Positions 43,898 to 52,911 of a stretch of 64,000 nucleotides of DNA are shown here, in pieces (the stretch's first letter is position 1; each line of letters opens with the position of its first letter). The position numbers were made by a program, and so were the translations under genes. The DNA is from CAWBYL01 sp963793025 (GTDB lineage: Bacteria > Actinomycetota > Acidimicrobiia > Acidimicrobiales > Acidimicrobilacustridaceae), in the NCBI GenBank assembly GCA_963793025.1, contig CAWBYL010000003.1:93790-157789 (forward strand), given 5' to 3'. The notes beneath the pieces are model-generated. The model saw only the letters and a program-made list of their open reading frames with translations. It had not been told where the DNA came from and did no database searches.

Positions 43898-45394
43898 ATG
43901 GTCGCTGCAGGCGACGCCGGCACCGCCGTCGATTCGCTCGCTCCGCCGCCGCGCGGGGGTGCGACCCTCGCGTCCCGACCCTCGCGTCCGGTCGGTCCTC
44001 GACTGCGGGCCTGGGGTCCGACCCTGCTCGTGGCCGGTGCCTGCATCGCCGTGTTGGTGGGCTGGCACGGCGTGTTCTACGACACTCGTCACCCGGTGGT
44101 AGACCACGTCGCCTACGAAGTCCAGGCCGAGCAGCTCCTCGAAGGCCACCTGGTGGTCCCCGACGAGGTCCAGTTGTCTCCGACGGTGGCACCGTTCACC
44201 GCTCCCGCGCCGGACGGCCGGGCCTTCAAGTACCTGCCCGGCACCGCAACGCTGGGCGCGGTCAGCATCTGGCTCAGCGGTGACATCGGGTTGGCCCTCG
44301 CCGCCACCCTGGGGCTGGTGGCGGTGGCCACGTCGGGGGCGGCCGGCGCGCTGGGTTGGTCGCCATGGCGACGCGCCCTGGCCGCGGCTCTGGTGGCGGC
44401 GTCTCCCGTCGTGTTGTCGAACGGCACCGCCCTGCTCAGCTACGTGCCCGCCCTCGCCTGCCTGACGACCGCGCTCTGGCTCGTGCTGGCCGCCACCGGA
44501 CCTCACGGCCGGGCCCGTGGCGCCCCTGTCGATCCCGCCGGCTGGCCCGGCGGGGCACTGGCCGGCGTGACCGCGGCGGGACTGTTGCTCGGCGCGACAC
44601 TGCTCGTCCGCCAGGTCGAGGTGGTCGCCTGGATCGGCGTCTTCGTGATCTGGTGCGCCCTACGGCCCGGTGCGACCCCTCGGGCCCGAGGCCTGCAGGC
44701 AGCCGCGCTGCTGGCCGGCACCGTGCCGGGCTTCGTGGCCGTCCTGGTCCTCGACCACCACATCACCGGCGACGCCCTGCAGATCCCCTTCACCCTGGTG
44801 TCGCCCACCGACCGGATCGGATGGGGCTCGCGCCGGGTCTTCACCACCGATGCGGCCGAGACGTTCACCCTGGTGAAGGGCCTACGGACGACGCCGAGGG
44901 CGACCTTCGACCTGGTGATGTGGACGCTGCTCGGACCGGCTCTGGCTGTCGGGGCCGTCATCGCGGCGTGGGTCCGGCGGCGCAGTCCTGCCCACATGCT
45001 GCTCGTGGCCCTGGGCCTGACCATCCCGATCGTGTTCCTCTTCACCTGGGCCAACGCCCACGCCGTGCAGGCCGGCTTCTACATGCGGGTCGGGCCCTTC
45101 TACCTGCTGCCCTGCATCCCACCCCTCGTCCTGCTCGGCGTCGACGGGCTGGCCCAGCTCCCGAGGAAGGCGCTCGGGTTGGTCGTCGTGGCGGCTCTCG
45201 CCCTGCAGCTCCCCTTCCTGGTCGACCACCTGGGCGATCAGGTCACCAACCGCACGGAGCGGGCCCTGGTCGACGCGGGACCGGTCTCCGGGCCACCGAC
45301 TCAGGGTCGCCAGGCGTCGGCGCCGAGGAGCCACGGGTCGACGGGTCCGCCGGCCGGGCCGGCGACGGCGATCGACGCCGCCACCGTGGAGTGA
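43898..45394 (+). CDS. Polytopic membrane protein, possible GT39/ArnT-like glycosyltransferase
   Basis: This 498-residue protein has about ten to twelve hydrophobic helices. The first outer loop has PVVDHVAYEVQAEQLLEGH, with an acidic residue where ArnT/PMT-type lipid-linked glycosyltransferases keep theirs. FKYLPGTATLG follows. GT-C membership is likely but unproven. The last 31 codons are Pro/Ser-rich and overlap the 3' end of the convergent MaoC-like gene by 94 bp, so both tails are plausible but unusual. Confidence 0.65.
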   Translation: MVAAGDAGTAVDSLAPPPRGGATLASRPSRPVGPRLRAWGPTLLVAGACIAVLVGWHGVFYDTRHPVVDHVAYEVQAEQLLEGHLVVPDEVQLSPTVAPFTAPAPDGRAFKYLPGTATLGAVSIWLSGDIGLALAATLGLVAVATSGAAGALGWSPWRRALAAALVAASPVVLSNGTALLSYVPALACLTTALWLVLAATGPHGRARGAPVDPAGWPGGALAGVTAAGLLLGATLLVRQVEVVAWIGVFVIWCALRPGATPRARGLQAAALLAGTVPGFVAVLVLDHHITGDALQIPFTLVSPTDRIGWGSRRVFTTDAAETFTLVKGLRTTPRATFDLVMWTLLGPALAVGAVIAAWVRRRSPAHMLLVALGLTIPIVFLFTWANAHAVQAGFYMRVGPFYLLPCIPPLVLLGVDGLAQLPRKALGLVVVAALALQLPFLVDHLGDQVTNRTERALVDAGPVSGPPTQGRQASAPRSHGSTGPPAGPATAIDAATVE

Positions 45395-46314
45395 AGGCGG
45401 TCGCCCACCAGGGCCGACACCGCGACCGGCACCCAGCTCACCCCGATGGCATCGACGGTGACGGGGCCGACCCGAGCTTCCACGCGCACCACGTCTCCCG
45501 GGCAGATCGGACGACGCATGCGCAGCGCCACCCGGCCCGGTCGGCTGTCGGGTCCGGCGGCGCGCCCGGCGACGCCGGCCAGGATGCCGACCTGGCTGGA
45601 CGTGTCGAGGAACTGGTCACGCACCCCGGCGGCGCGGGCCACGTCACGGTCCAGATGGGCGGGAACCCAGACCCGGTTGGCCGACGCCCCCATGGCGATC
45701 GTGACCGCGGTGACCTCCCACTCCTCCACCCGGTCGGGCTCGCCTTCCTCCTGCTGGTTCACCCCGTCGCCTCCAGGGTGACGTGCTGGACCATCGGGGT
45801 GGGGGGCGGGCGATGAGGGGCCGGCGGAGGCAGGGTCGTAGCCGAGCATCGAGAACCGTTCGACGGCAACGAGATCGCCACTGCCCCGGAGGGTGCACAC
45901 GTTCTCGATGACCCACCGGCGACCACGCCCGAGGCGGGTGTTCTCCTCCTCGCCCACCGACGCGATGCGCTCGACGGCGTCGAGCCGGTCGCCGGCGCCC
46001 AACAGGCCGTGCAGTTCCATCTCGTACCCGACGGCGATTCCGAGGGGGTAGCCGAGCTCGGCCTTCAACTGCTCGTGGAGTCCGGAGCCCCGGTCAGCCG
46101 GTGGCCCCGGTCGGTCGGGCATCCACTCCAGCGGCCGGATGAACGACGTCACCATGAGCGGCGGCGCGACCCAGTGGTCGGTCCGGTCCGGCCAGTGACG
46201 AGGCGCGGTCTCGCGGTGCGCCTCCGACCAGCGCAGCACGTCGCCCGAGCTCACCGCCACCGGGCCCTCTCGGGCGACCCGCCGGGCCAGGAGCTCCGCG
46301 ACCCGACCGGCCAC
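45301..46314 (-). CDS. MaoC-like double hot-dog hydratase/dehydratase
   Basis: A 337-residue protein with two hot-dog halves. The first (to about residue 155) resembles the FAS1-type N-terminal dehydratase, with DVLRWSEAHRET and LGYPLGIAVGYEMELHGLL. The second (about 190-320) contains VWVPAHLDRDVARAAGVRDQFLD and RMRRPICPGDVVRVEARV. Such proteins hydrate enoyl-CoA. The GTG at 46314 lies 2 nt after the SDR stop, and I prefer it over a longer frame overlapping the SDR. Last gene of amidohydrolase-SDR-MaoC. The 3' end overlaps a convergent gene. Confidence 0.72.
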   Translation of the reverse strand: MAGRVAELLARRVAREGPVAVSSGDVLRWSEAHRETAPRHWPDRTDHWVAPPLMVTSFIRPLEWMPDRPGPPADRGSGLHEQLKAELGYPLGIAVGYEMELHGLLGAGDRLDAVERIASVGEEENTRLGRGRRWVIENVCTLRGSGDLVAVERFSMLGYDPASAGPSSPAPHPDGPARHPGGDGVNQQEEGEPDRVEEWEVTAVTIAMGASANRVWVPAHLDRDVARAAGVRDQFLDTSSQVGILAGVAGRAAGPDSRPGRVALRMRRPICPGDVVRVEARVGPVTVDAIGVSWVPVAVSALVGDRLHSTVAASIAVAGPAGGPVDPWLLGADAWRP

Positions 46315-46316
46315 GA

Positions 46317-47036
46317 TCAGCGGGCGGCGGTACCGGCGGTGATGGCGCCGTCGACGTAGATGACCTGTCCGCTCACGTAGCGGGAGTCGTCCCCGCACAG
46401 GAAGGACACCACGTCGGCGATGTCGGCCGGCGTGCCCACGCGCCCCATGGGTACTCCCCGGGCCCGCTTGGCGGCGGCGTCACCCTCATAGTTGGCAGCG
46501 GTGCCGTCGCTGACGATGAGGCCGGGCCCGATGGCGTTGGCCCGGATGTTGTCGGGCCCGAGCTCGAGGGCCATCGTCTTGGTGAGCGACTCGACCGACG
46601 ACTTGGTGGCCGGGTAGAGGCCGAGCCCGGGCGAACTGGTCCACGCCGCGCCCGACGACATGTTGACGATGCTGCCCCCACCGCCGGCCTTCATCTTGGG
46701 CACGAAGGCCTGCGTGCACCAGACGATCCCGAGGACGTTCACGTCGAACACCGAACGGGCCTGATCGGGCGTCATGTCGAGGATCGAGTGGAACTTCCAG
46801 ATGCCGGCGTTGTTCACCAGAGCGGCGCATTCGGGCACCTGCTCGGCCACCGCGAACACGGCGTCACGATCGGTGACGTCGCACTGGAAGGCGATGCCAC
46901 CCACCATCTCGGCCGTCTCGCGAGCGGCGTCCATGGCCAGGTCGAGGCACACGACATCGAAACCGTCGTTGGACAGGCGGACGGCGTCGGCCCGACCCAA
47001 CCCCTGGCCGGCCCCGGTGATCACGGCGGTGCCCAT
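46317..47036 (-). CDS. SDR family oxidoreductase
   Basis: The 239-residue dehydrogenase has the nucleotide loop TGAGQGLGR, NNAGIW, catalytic Ser (NMSSGAAW) and YPATKSS as the Y-x-x-x-K. It ends in SGQVIYVDGA. It lacks the extra segment of mycofactocin-type SDRs, so it probably uses free NAD(P). The ATG overlaps the amidohydrolase stop (TGATG), so the two are co-translated. Confidence 0.9.
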   Translation of the reverse strand: MGTAVITGAGQGLGRADAVRLSNDGFDVVCLDLAMDAARETAEMVGGIAFQCDVTDRDAVFAVAEQVPECAALVNNAGIWKFHSILDMTPDQARSVFDVNVLGIVWCTQAFVPKMKAGGGGSIVNMSSGAAWTSSPGLGLYPATKSSVESLTKTMALELGPDNIRANAIGPGLIVSDGTAANYEGDAAAKRARGVPMGRVGTPADIADVVSFLCGDDSRYVSGQVIYVDGAITAGTAAR

Positions 47037-47917
47037 CAGCTCTGTCCCGCGGTCGGGACGCCGTCCATCTTGAAGACGCGCATGGCGTTCTCGCGGAGGA
47101 ACTTGGGCCACACCTCGTCCTTGAGCGGGACGTTGCGCATCTCGGTGAAGATGCGCTCGAGGGTCAGCCCCGCTGGGTAGTAGCCGGCGTACATGACCTT
47201 GTCGGCGCCTCGGCTGTTGGCGTACTCGATGATGGCCTCGGGGTAGTACTTCGGGGCGAAGGCCGACGGCATGTAGTGGAGCCCCGGCCACTTGAGCATG
47301 AGCTTCACCGCCAGCTCCTCCCACGGCTCGGCGCCGTGGCGCATCACGATGCGCAGCTCGGGGAAGTCGTAGCAGACCTGGTCGAAGTGCATGACGTTCT
47401 GGCACTCGGCCGGCACGCGGGGGCCCGGTATGCCGGCGTTGGCGATGATGGGGATGTCGAGGTCGATGCAGGTCTGGTAGATCGGGTAGTAGCGACGGTC
47501 GCTCACCGGCACCTGGGGGATGCAGCCGGCGGGGAAGGTCGTCACCGCCGAGAGACCGTGCTCGGCGTCGGTCTCGCGGATCTTGCGCACCGCACCGGTG
47601 ATGTCGTTGGGGTCGATCTCGATGCTGAAGAAGACCCGGTTCGGATAGCGCTTCTTGGCCTCGACGGAGTTGTCGTTCACGCCGAACAGCCCGGCGGCCA
47701 CGCCCCACGTGTCCATCTGGCCGAAGGTGACCTCCACCGGATCGGCGTCGCCGACCTCGTCAGGCGTGTCCTTGAACATGTATCCCGCCGGCATCACCGC
47801 GGCGTCGTCGCCGGTGTCCTTGATCCCCGCCCGCAGGTAGTCGTAGGTCGCCTTCTTGTCCTTGAAGGGGAAGCCGATCATCAAGTCGATGGCGCCGATG
47901 CCGTCGGGGTAGCCCAT
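47036..47917 (-). CDS. Amidohydrolase-2 family protein
   Basis: The 293-residue protein has late metal-hydrolase features, such as YPIYQTCIDLDIPIIANAGI and RIVMRHGAEPWEELAVKLM, and the terminal KVMYAGYYPAG. The early H-x-H motif is missing: the N-terminus is IGAIDLMIGFPF, so metal binding may differ from the classic enzymes. First gene of a three-gene unit with SDR and MaoC-like proteins, suggesting degradation of a cyclic or fatty acid (inference). ATG 47917 starts the family-like sequence. Confidence 0.8.
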   Translation of the reverse strand: MGYPDGIGAIDLMIGFPFKDKKATYDYLRAGIKDTGDDAAVMPAGYMFKDTPDEVGDADPVEVTFGQMDTWGVAAGLFGVNDNSVEAKKRYPNRVFFSIEIDPNDITGAVRKIRETDAEHGLSAVTTFPAGCIPQVPVSDRRYYPIYQTCIDLDIPIIANAGIPGPRVPAECQNVMHFDQVCYDFPELRIVMRHGAEPWEELAVKLMLKWPGLHYMPSAFAPKYYPEAIIEYANSRGADKVMYAGYYPAGLTLERIFTEMRNVPLKDEVWPKFLRENAMRVFKMDGVPTAGQS

Positions 47918-48038
47918 GGGTGATCCTCGTCTCTCCTGCGCGGCGGGGCGAACGCGTCGACGGTCCCCCCTCGGAGCCCGAATCGTACGACCGATGCTTG
48001 ACCCGGTCATACGCCTCGTCGCGAACCGGTCGAGGCGG

Positions 48039-49205
48039 TCAGACCCGCCGGTGGGTCCGCGCGGACACGACGCCCGCCGTGAACGCCTCCACGGCGTCGA
48101 CGACGGCGTCGCACCGCAGTGAGTGGAACATGTCGAAGACGTGCTGGCCTCCCGGCAGCTCGGCATAGACGACGGGGCCTCCCGGCAGCTCCCGCAGGCG
48201 ACCGGCGAGCTGCCTCGCCTCCTGCACCACGGCGATGGTGTCGCGGTCCCCGTGCACGACGAGCACGGGCGGCACCTCGTCCGCGGTCCGCTCCAGCGGC
48301 GAGTCGCCCGAGCCGGGTGTTCCCGCCGCCGGTCCGTAGTAGCCGTAGAGCGCGATCACGCCGGTGACGGAGGTGTCGGCGTCCTCGAAGCCCGCCTGGA
48401 AGGCCACGTCGCCTCGAGTAAGGGCCACCATGGCGGCGAGGTGCGCACCGGCGGAGGACCCGGCAACGAAGACGAGGTCCGGGTCGGCGCCCAGTTCGTC
48501 GGCGTGCGCCCGTACCCAGGTCAGCACCCGCTTGGCGTCGGTCAGCTGCTCGGGGAAGCCGACGGAGGGGGCGAGGCGATAGTTGGCGCTGACGGCGATC
48601 CAACCCCTCGCGGCCATGCGATGGAGCATCGGGCGCGCCTCGTGGCTCTTGTTCCCTCCGCGGAAGGTGCCGCCGTGGAAGTGCACGAGAACCGGCGCAC
48701 CGGGCCGGGACTGCCGAGGTCGGTAGAGATCGAGCATCTGGCCTCGCCCGCCGTCGCCGTAGGCGACATCGCTGGTTCGAACGACCGATCGGGGTCGGAC
48801 CGGGAGGGGCGCGAGCAGGCTCCGCACCCGGCACGATCTCGGGACGGCTACCGCGTGGAGCCGTGAGCTCCGGTCGCTCCGGTTGCCGCTGGCGGCGTCG
48901 AGAGCGCCCTCGAGCGCCGGGCGGGCCCGGGTCCCCCGGCGCAGGATCATCACCAGCCCGGACGCGGTGACGACCGCCAGACCGACCACCACCCACGCGG
49001 CCGATGAGGTGACGTCGCCCTCCAAGAGCGCGACGGCGGTGGAGGCTCCCAACCACACCAGACCGACCAGTGGCAGCTCGTTGATCAGGTAGCCGAGCCA
49101 GAAGCTCATGCGTCTGGGACGAGAGGTCTGATGGCGGGGAGGCGCCACGGCGCAGGCCACACACGCACCCAGTACGACCGTCGAGGTGAGATAGCCGAAC
49201 GGCAT
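48039..49205 (-). CDS. Membrane-anchored alpha/beta hydrolase (carboxylesterase-like)
   Basis: The 388-residue protein has N-terminal hydrophobic helices (YLTSTVVLGACVACAV; YLINELPLVGLVWLG; AAWVVVGLAVVTASGLVMI). A hormone-sensitive-lipase-type domain follows: HFHGGTF oxyanion hole, nucleophile in GSSAGAHL, LVVHGDRDT and the catalytic His in GGQHVFDMF. A lipid or ester substrate is probable. ATG at 49205 precedes the first helix. Confidence 0.85.
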   Translation of the reverse strand: MPFGYLTSTVVLGACVACAVAPPRHQTSRPRRMSFWLGYLINELPLVGLVWLGASTAVALLEGDVTSSAAWVVVGLAVVTASGLVMILRRGTRARPALEGALDAASGNRSDRSSRLHAVAVPRSCRVRSLLAPLPVRPRSVVRTSDVAYGDGGRGQMLDLYRPRQSRPGAPVLVHFHGGTFRGGNKSHEARPMLHRMAARGWIAVSANYRLAPSVGFPEQLTDAKRVLTWVRAHADELGADPDLVFVAGSSAGAHLAAMVALTRGDVAFQAGFEDADTSVTGVIALYGYYGPAAGTPGSGDSPLERTADEVPPVLVVHGDRDTIAVVQEARQLAGRLRELPGGPVVYAELPGGQHVFDMFHSLRCDAVVDAVEAFTAGVVSARTHRRV

Positions 49206-49263
49206 GGCATTCGACCGTAGCGAGGTCGCGGAGAGGTCCCAACGACGGGCCGACGTCTGCCGA

Positions 49264-50355
49264 TCAGGGCGTGTCGGTGAACAAGGTGAGCGCCACAGGC
49301 TCGTCGGAACGGCCCTCTTCGGGTGTCGCCTGCGGGCCTCCGAAGGAGGCTGCGCCATCGAGCGGGTGGTAGCCGGGGACCTCGGCGTGGGGGGTGTCGA
49401 GGTAGACCTTGGCCTCGGGCGGACCGCCGAAGCGACCGTGGCTCCAGCGCAGCTCCACGTGCCCCTCGACGTCGTGGTCCTCGCCGGTGGCGAGCACCCG
49501 GTAGGTGGCCAGCCACCGCACTCGCGGCTGGCCTCCGGGCTGGGGCGCCACCTCGAAGCCCCGCAGGGCGAAGCGCTGGCGCCAATCCCACGGAGTGTCG
49601 ATGCGCAGGCGCATCGACCCGGTGGGGCTGGCGCCCAGCACGAAGTAGGGCGCCGAACCGATGCGGAGCAGACGCCACAACACGGCCTCGCGGGTACGAG
49701 GGGTGATGCGGGCGGCCCACCGCTCGGCGGTGGCCTCCGACACCGCCCGACACAACGCCTGGTAGGGCTCCACCGCCGCCGCCGGCCACGGGCGCAGCTC
49801 TCGGGTGAGGCGACGGCGGCGCTCCTTGTCGAGGTCGCCCGCCGCCGCCGGCCACTCGTCGGGATCGCCGAGGGCCGATCGACAGCTGGCGTAGAGGGCC
49901 TGGTACTCGGCCGGGGCCACGGCCTGGTACCAGTCGCCTCGCTCCTCGAGCGGAGCGTGGGTGAGCAGGCCGTCGACCAGGCGCTGCGGGCTCGAGTTGT
50001 GCACCACGTTGGAGAGGTACTTGCAGCTCACCAGGTACACGTGGTCGACCCGGAGGTCGGCGGGCACGACCTCGTCCCCCGGTGGTCGGCGGGGACCGGT
50101 CCACTCCACGATGCGCGGCGCCCGCTCGTTGAGCGCGTCGGGGGCGGCGAGGAAGGCCCGTCCGTTGGCGAAGCCCTGCTCGAAGTCGTCGGTCAGGTCT
50201 CCGGCCGCCCACAGCTGCGCCAGCCGGTCCCAGTCGTCGGGGCCGACGTTGGCCAGCGTCGAGGGTCGTTGGCCGATGGTGGTCGCGACGTCGTCGCCCC
50301 CGAGCATGCCCAGCCCGGTGGCCACCTCGGTGACGAAGGTGCGGTCGGCCGACAC
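49264..50355 (-). CDS. Unknown protein, methyltransferase operon partner (possible nuclease)
   Basis: The 363-residue protein is not one I can name. Residues 95-115 read VVPADLRVDHVYLVSCKYLS; Asp100/104, Ser110 and Lys112 in a beta-strand context resemble a PD-(D/E)XK core with Ser in place of the acidic residue. NSSPQRLVDGLL follows. The rest has DWRQRFALRGFEV and LATYRVLATGEDHDVEG. It starts at GTG one base after the methyltransferase stop, so it is made together with it. Restriction endonuclease is a reasonable but unproven guess. Confidence 0.6.
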   Translation of the reverse strand: MSADRTFVTEVATGLGMLGGDDVATTIGQRPSTLANVGPDDWDRLAQLWAAGDLTDDFEQGFANGRAFLAAPDALNERAPRIVEWTGPRRPPGDEVVPADLRVDHVYLVSCKYLSNVVHNSSPQRLVDGLLTHAPLEERGDWYQAVAPAEYQALYASCRSALGDPDEWPAAAGDLDKERRRRLTRELRPWPAAAVEPYQALCRAVSEATAERWAARITPRTREAVLWRLLRIGSAPYFVLGASPTGSMRLRIDTPWDWRQRFALRGFEVAPQPGGQPRVRWLATYRVLATGEDHDVEGHVELRWSHGRFGGPPEAKVYLDTPHAEVPGYHPLDGAASFGGPQATPEEGRSDEPVALTLFTDTP

Positions 50356-50356
50356 C

Positions 50357-51856
50357 TCAGACCGGGGGTCGACCCTCGGCCGCGTACTGCGTGAGCCGCT
50401 CGCGATCGGCCGGGTTGAGCATCTCGACGAGGTCGAACACAGGACGGTCGGGGCCGCTGGCCGTGTCGAGGGCCCGGGCTCCGGCGCTGCCCTTCGACGG
50501 CGCGTCGGTGGTGAGCAGCACCAGCGGGAGGGTGAAGGTGGGGTCGAGGCCGAGGACCGCGGCCTTGCCCAACGCCTTCCAGAGCGTGTCGGTGCGCTTG
50601 AGGCCGGCTCGGCTGGAGGTGAAGGCTCCGGAGACGTCGAAGGCCCAGTCGGCGCCGGTGGTGTCGGTGGCGACGATGTTCACCTCCACCCCGGGACCGG
50701 GGTACTTCACGTCCATCCTCGGATCGGTGAAGCCGCAGTCGCGCAGCAGGGCCATGGCGATCTCCTTGGCCTGGCGACCCTCCTTCACCGCCCGCGACTG
50801 GAACCCGCCCTCGGGGTCCTCGTCGACGGCGTCGGGGGCCGGCTTGGCCTTGACCGCCGGGATCTCGACCCCGAACAGCGACAGCTCCTCGGGCACGCGG
50901 GCGGCCACCTGTCGGCGCTCGTCGGCGATGCGCTCCTCGGCCCGCAACACGTAGGCGGCGTCGGTGTCGTAGCCGACGTAGTGCCGGCCGGTGCGCACCG
51001 CGGCCACCGCCGTGGTCCCCGAGCCCATGAAGGGGTCGAGGACGAGGTCGTCCCGGTAGGTGTAGAGGTCGATGAGGCGCTTGGGGAGATCGATCGGGAA
51101 GGGCGCCGGGTGGCCCACCCGGGTGGCGCTCTCGGGGGCCATCTCCCACAGGTCGGTGGTGGCCTCCAGGAACTCGTCGCGAGAGATCGTGGCGGTGGAC
51201 GGCAGGCCCTGCGCGGCGCGCTCGGTGGGCTTGAGGGCCCGGTCGAACCGGCCCTTGCTGGCGATGACGATGCGTTCGGTGACGTCGCGCAGCACGGGGT
51301 TGCTCGGCCGCTGGAAGGTGCCCCAGGCGCACGAGCCGCCGGCGGCCTTGCCCTTCCACCACACCACCTCGCCCCGCAGGAGCAGACCGAGGTCCTGGAG
51401 GATGACGGTGACGTCGCCGGCCAGCGACCGGTAGGGGCGACGGCCGAGGTTGGCCACGTTCACGGCGATGCGACCCCCGGGCTCGAGCACCCGGGCGCAC
51501 TCGGCGAAGACCCGCTCGAGCATGGCCAGGTACTCGAAGTAGTCGGCGGGCACGCCGTTCTGGCCCAGGCTCTCCTCGTAGGCCTTGCCCGCGAAGTAGG
51601 GCGGCGAGGTCACCACCAGGGCGACGGAGTTGGGCTTGAGGTCGGCCATGTCGCCCGAGTCGCCGACGTGGATCACGTCGACCACGTCGTTGCGCTCGAC
51701 GGTGGCGTCCCCGGAGATCTCGGGAGCCACGAACCGGTCGTAGAACACGGTGGCGTCATGGCTCTCACGCCGTCCCGACCCGAAGCGGGCGGTGGCGGTG
51801 GGTCCACGGCGTTTGGGGGCGCGGGACTCAGGGGGAAGGGCGTCGGGGCTGGTCAC
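50357..51856 (-). CDS. DNA methyltransferase (beta class) with C-terminal extension
   Basis: The 499-residue enzyme has motif IV TSPPY at 83-87 and motif I DPFMGSGTT at 274-282, the beta-class order. TSPPY is typical of N4-cytosine or N6-adenine methylases. Residues 325-499 form an extra domain with DWAFDVSGAFTSSRAGLKRT and DTLWKALGKAAVL, possibly for target recognition or a nuclease-like fold. The GTG start overlaps the RHH-gene stop by 4 nt (GTGA). Operon order: RHH, methyltransferase, unknown partner. It could be restriction-modification or a solitary regulator of methylation. Confidence 0.88.
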   Translation of the reverse strand: MTSPDALPPESRAPKRRGPTATARFGSGRRESHDATVFYDRFVAPEISGDATVERNDVVDVIHVGDSGDMADLKPNSVALVVTSPPYFAGKAYEESLGQNGVPADYFEYLAMLERVFAECARVLEPGGRIAVNVANLGRRPYRSLAGDVTVILQDLGLLLRGEVVWWKGKAAGGSCAWGTFQRPSNPVLRDVTERIVIASKGRFDRALKPTERAAQGLPSTATISRDEFLEATTDLWEMAPESATRVGHPAPFPIDLPKRLIDLYTYRDDLVLDPFMGSGTTAVAAVRTGRHYVGYDTDAAYVLRAEERIADERRQVAARVPEELSLFGVEIPAVKAKPAPDAVDEDPEGGFQSRAVKEGRQAKEIAMALLRDCGFTDPRMDVKYPGPGVEVNIVATDTTGADWAFDVSGAFTSSRAGLKRTDTLWKALGKAAVLGLDPTFTLPLVLLTTDAPSKGSAGARALDTASGPDRPVFDLVEMLNPADRERLTQYAAEGRPPV

Positions 51857-52035
51857 GGGGCCACCTCCCCGACCGGCGGGAGTTGGTCGAGGTAGGCCTC
51901 GACCGCCTTGGTGACCAACAGGTTGGCCGACACGTCGCGCTCGACCGCCTCGCGGTGCAGTCGGTCGTGCAGCGATTCGGGGAGGCGCACGGCCGTCGGG
52001 ACGCGCGGCTCGTCAGAGATCCGGTGTCGGGCCAC
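51853..52035 (-). CDS. Small ribbon-helix-helix (CopG/Arc-like) protein
   Basis: A 60-residue protein. RVPTAVRLPESLHDRLH forms the RHH strand-helix and EAVERDVSANLLVTKAVEAYLD the second helix. This matches Arc/CopG/HicB-type DNA-binding domains that repress operons or act as antitoxins. The start is GTG 52035. Leading gene of the methyltransferase operon, with a 4-nt overlap, so probably its regulator. Confidence 0.78.
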   Translation of the reverse strand: MARHRISDEPRVPTAVRLPESLHDRLHREAVERDVSANLLVTKAVEAYLDQLPPVGEVAP

Positions 52036-52200
52036 GCGGCCAACGTACCGAGGGGGTACGACATCGTGGTGGATAGCGCGCGCACCAACGCGCGCCTTCA
52101 CGCGCTCCCTTCCCCATGCTGGCTCCAATCGTTACGGAAACCGTTACGAACGGAGCCACCTTGGGGAGGGGTGGGAGAGCAGTCCCGGTAGAAACGAAGG

Positions 52201-52830
52201 ATGGCCGACGTCGAGTTCTTCTGGGATCCGGTGTGCCCGTGGGCGTGGATCACGTCCCGCTGGGTGCGCAACGTGCAGGTCGAGCGGCCCATCGAGGTCG
52301 ACTGGCGCTTCATCTCCCTGCGCATGGTCAACGAGAGCAAGGACTACGACACCGAGTTCCCCCCGAAGTACCAGCGGGGCCACATGCGCGGCCTCGAGCT
52401 CCTGCGCATCGCCGCCGCGGCCCGCGAGTCGGGCCACGGCGATCGAGTGGGCGACCTCTACATCGGGTTCGGCACCATGGTCCACAACGCCCGCAACCCC
52501 GAGGCGTTCGACGACCCCGAGGGCGCACTGGCCGTGCTGCGGGCCGTCGGTCTGCCCGAATCGCTGGGCGAGGCGGCCTACACCGAGGAGTTCGACCCGG
52601 TCGTGCGGGCCGACACCGATGCCGCTCTCGAGCGCACCGGCGGCAACATCGGCACCCCGGTCATCTCGTGGTCGCCCCCCGAGGGACCCAGCTTCTTCGG
52701 CCCCGTCATCTCCAAGGCCCCCGAGGGAGCCGAGGCGGTTCGCCTGTGGGACGCCGTCACCGAGCTGGGGGCCAACCCCTGGTTCTCCGAGCTCAAACGT
52801 TCCACCCGCTCCCGCCCCCAGTTCGACTGA
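52201..52830 (+). CDS. DsbA-fold protein, Rv2466c-like, without second active-site Cys
   Basis: The 209-residue protein matches the mycothiol-dependent reductase Rv2466c family: FFWDPVCPWAWITSRWV at the start, FFGPVISKAPEGAEAVRLWDA and the end SELKRSTRSRPQFD. Rv2466c has a C-P-W-C site; here it is CPWA, so only one active-site Cys remains and a mono-thiol (mycothiol-mixed-disulfide) mechanism is implied. ATG 52201 lies after GAAACGAAGG. Function in reduction of oxidised or nitro compounds is inference. Confidence 0.83.
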   Translation: MADVEFFWDPVCPWAWITSRWVRNVQVERPIEVDWRFISLRMVNESKDYDTEFPPKYQRGHMRGLELLRIAAAARESGHGDRVGDLYIGFGTMVHNARNPEAFDDPEGALAVLRAVGLPESLGEAAYTEEFDPVVRADTDAALERTGGNIGTPVISWSPPEGPSFFGPVISKAPEGAEAVRLWDAVTELGANPWFSELKRSTRSRPQFD

Positions 52831-52850
52831 CCCACCCCCCCCCCGACGCC

Positions 52851-52898
52851 AAACGATGCGCCCGGCGCGTGCCCCTGCACGCGAGATGCGCATCGTTT
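52851..52898. repeat. Two-tier palindrome, copy 1 (48 bp)
   Basis: Outer arms AAACGATGCGC/GCGCATCGTTT (11 bp), 4-nt spacers CCGG and AGAT, inner arms CGCGTGC/GCACGCG (7 bp), loop CCCT. It starts 20 bp after the stop of the Rv2466c-like gene, behind a run of ten C (52837-52846 region). Probable terminator or structural repeat. Confidence 0.85.
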
Positions 52899-52911
52899 CC
52901 CGACCTCTGCC

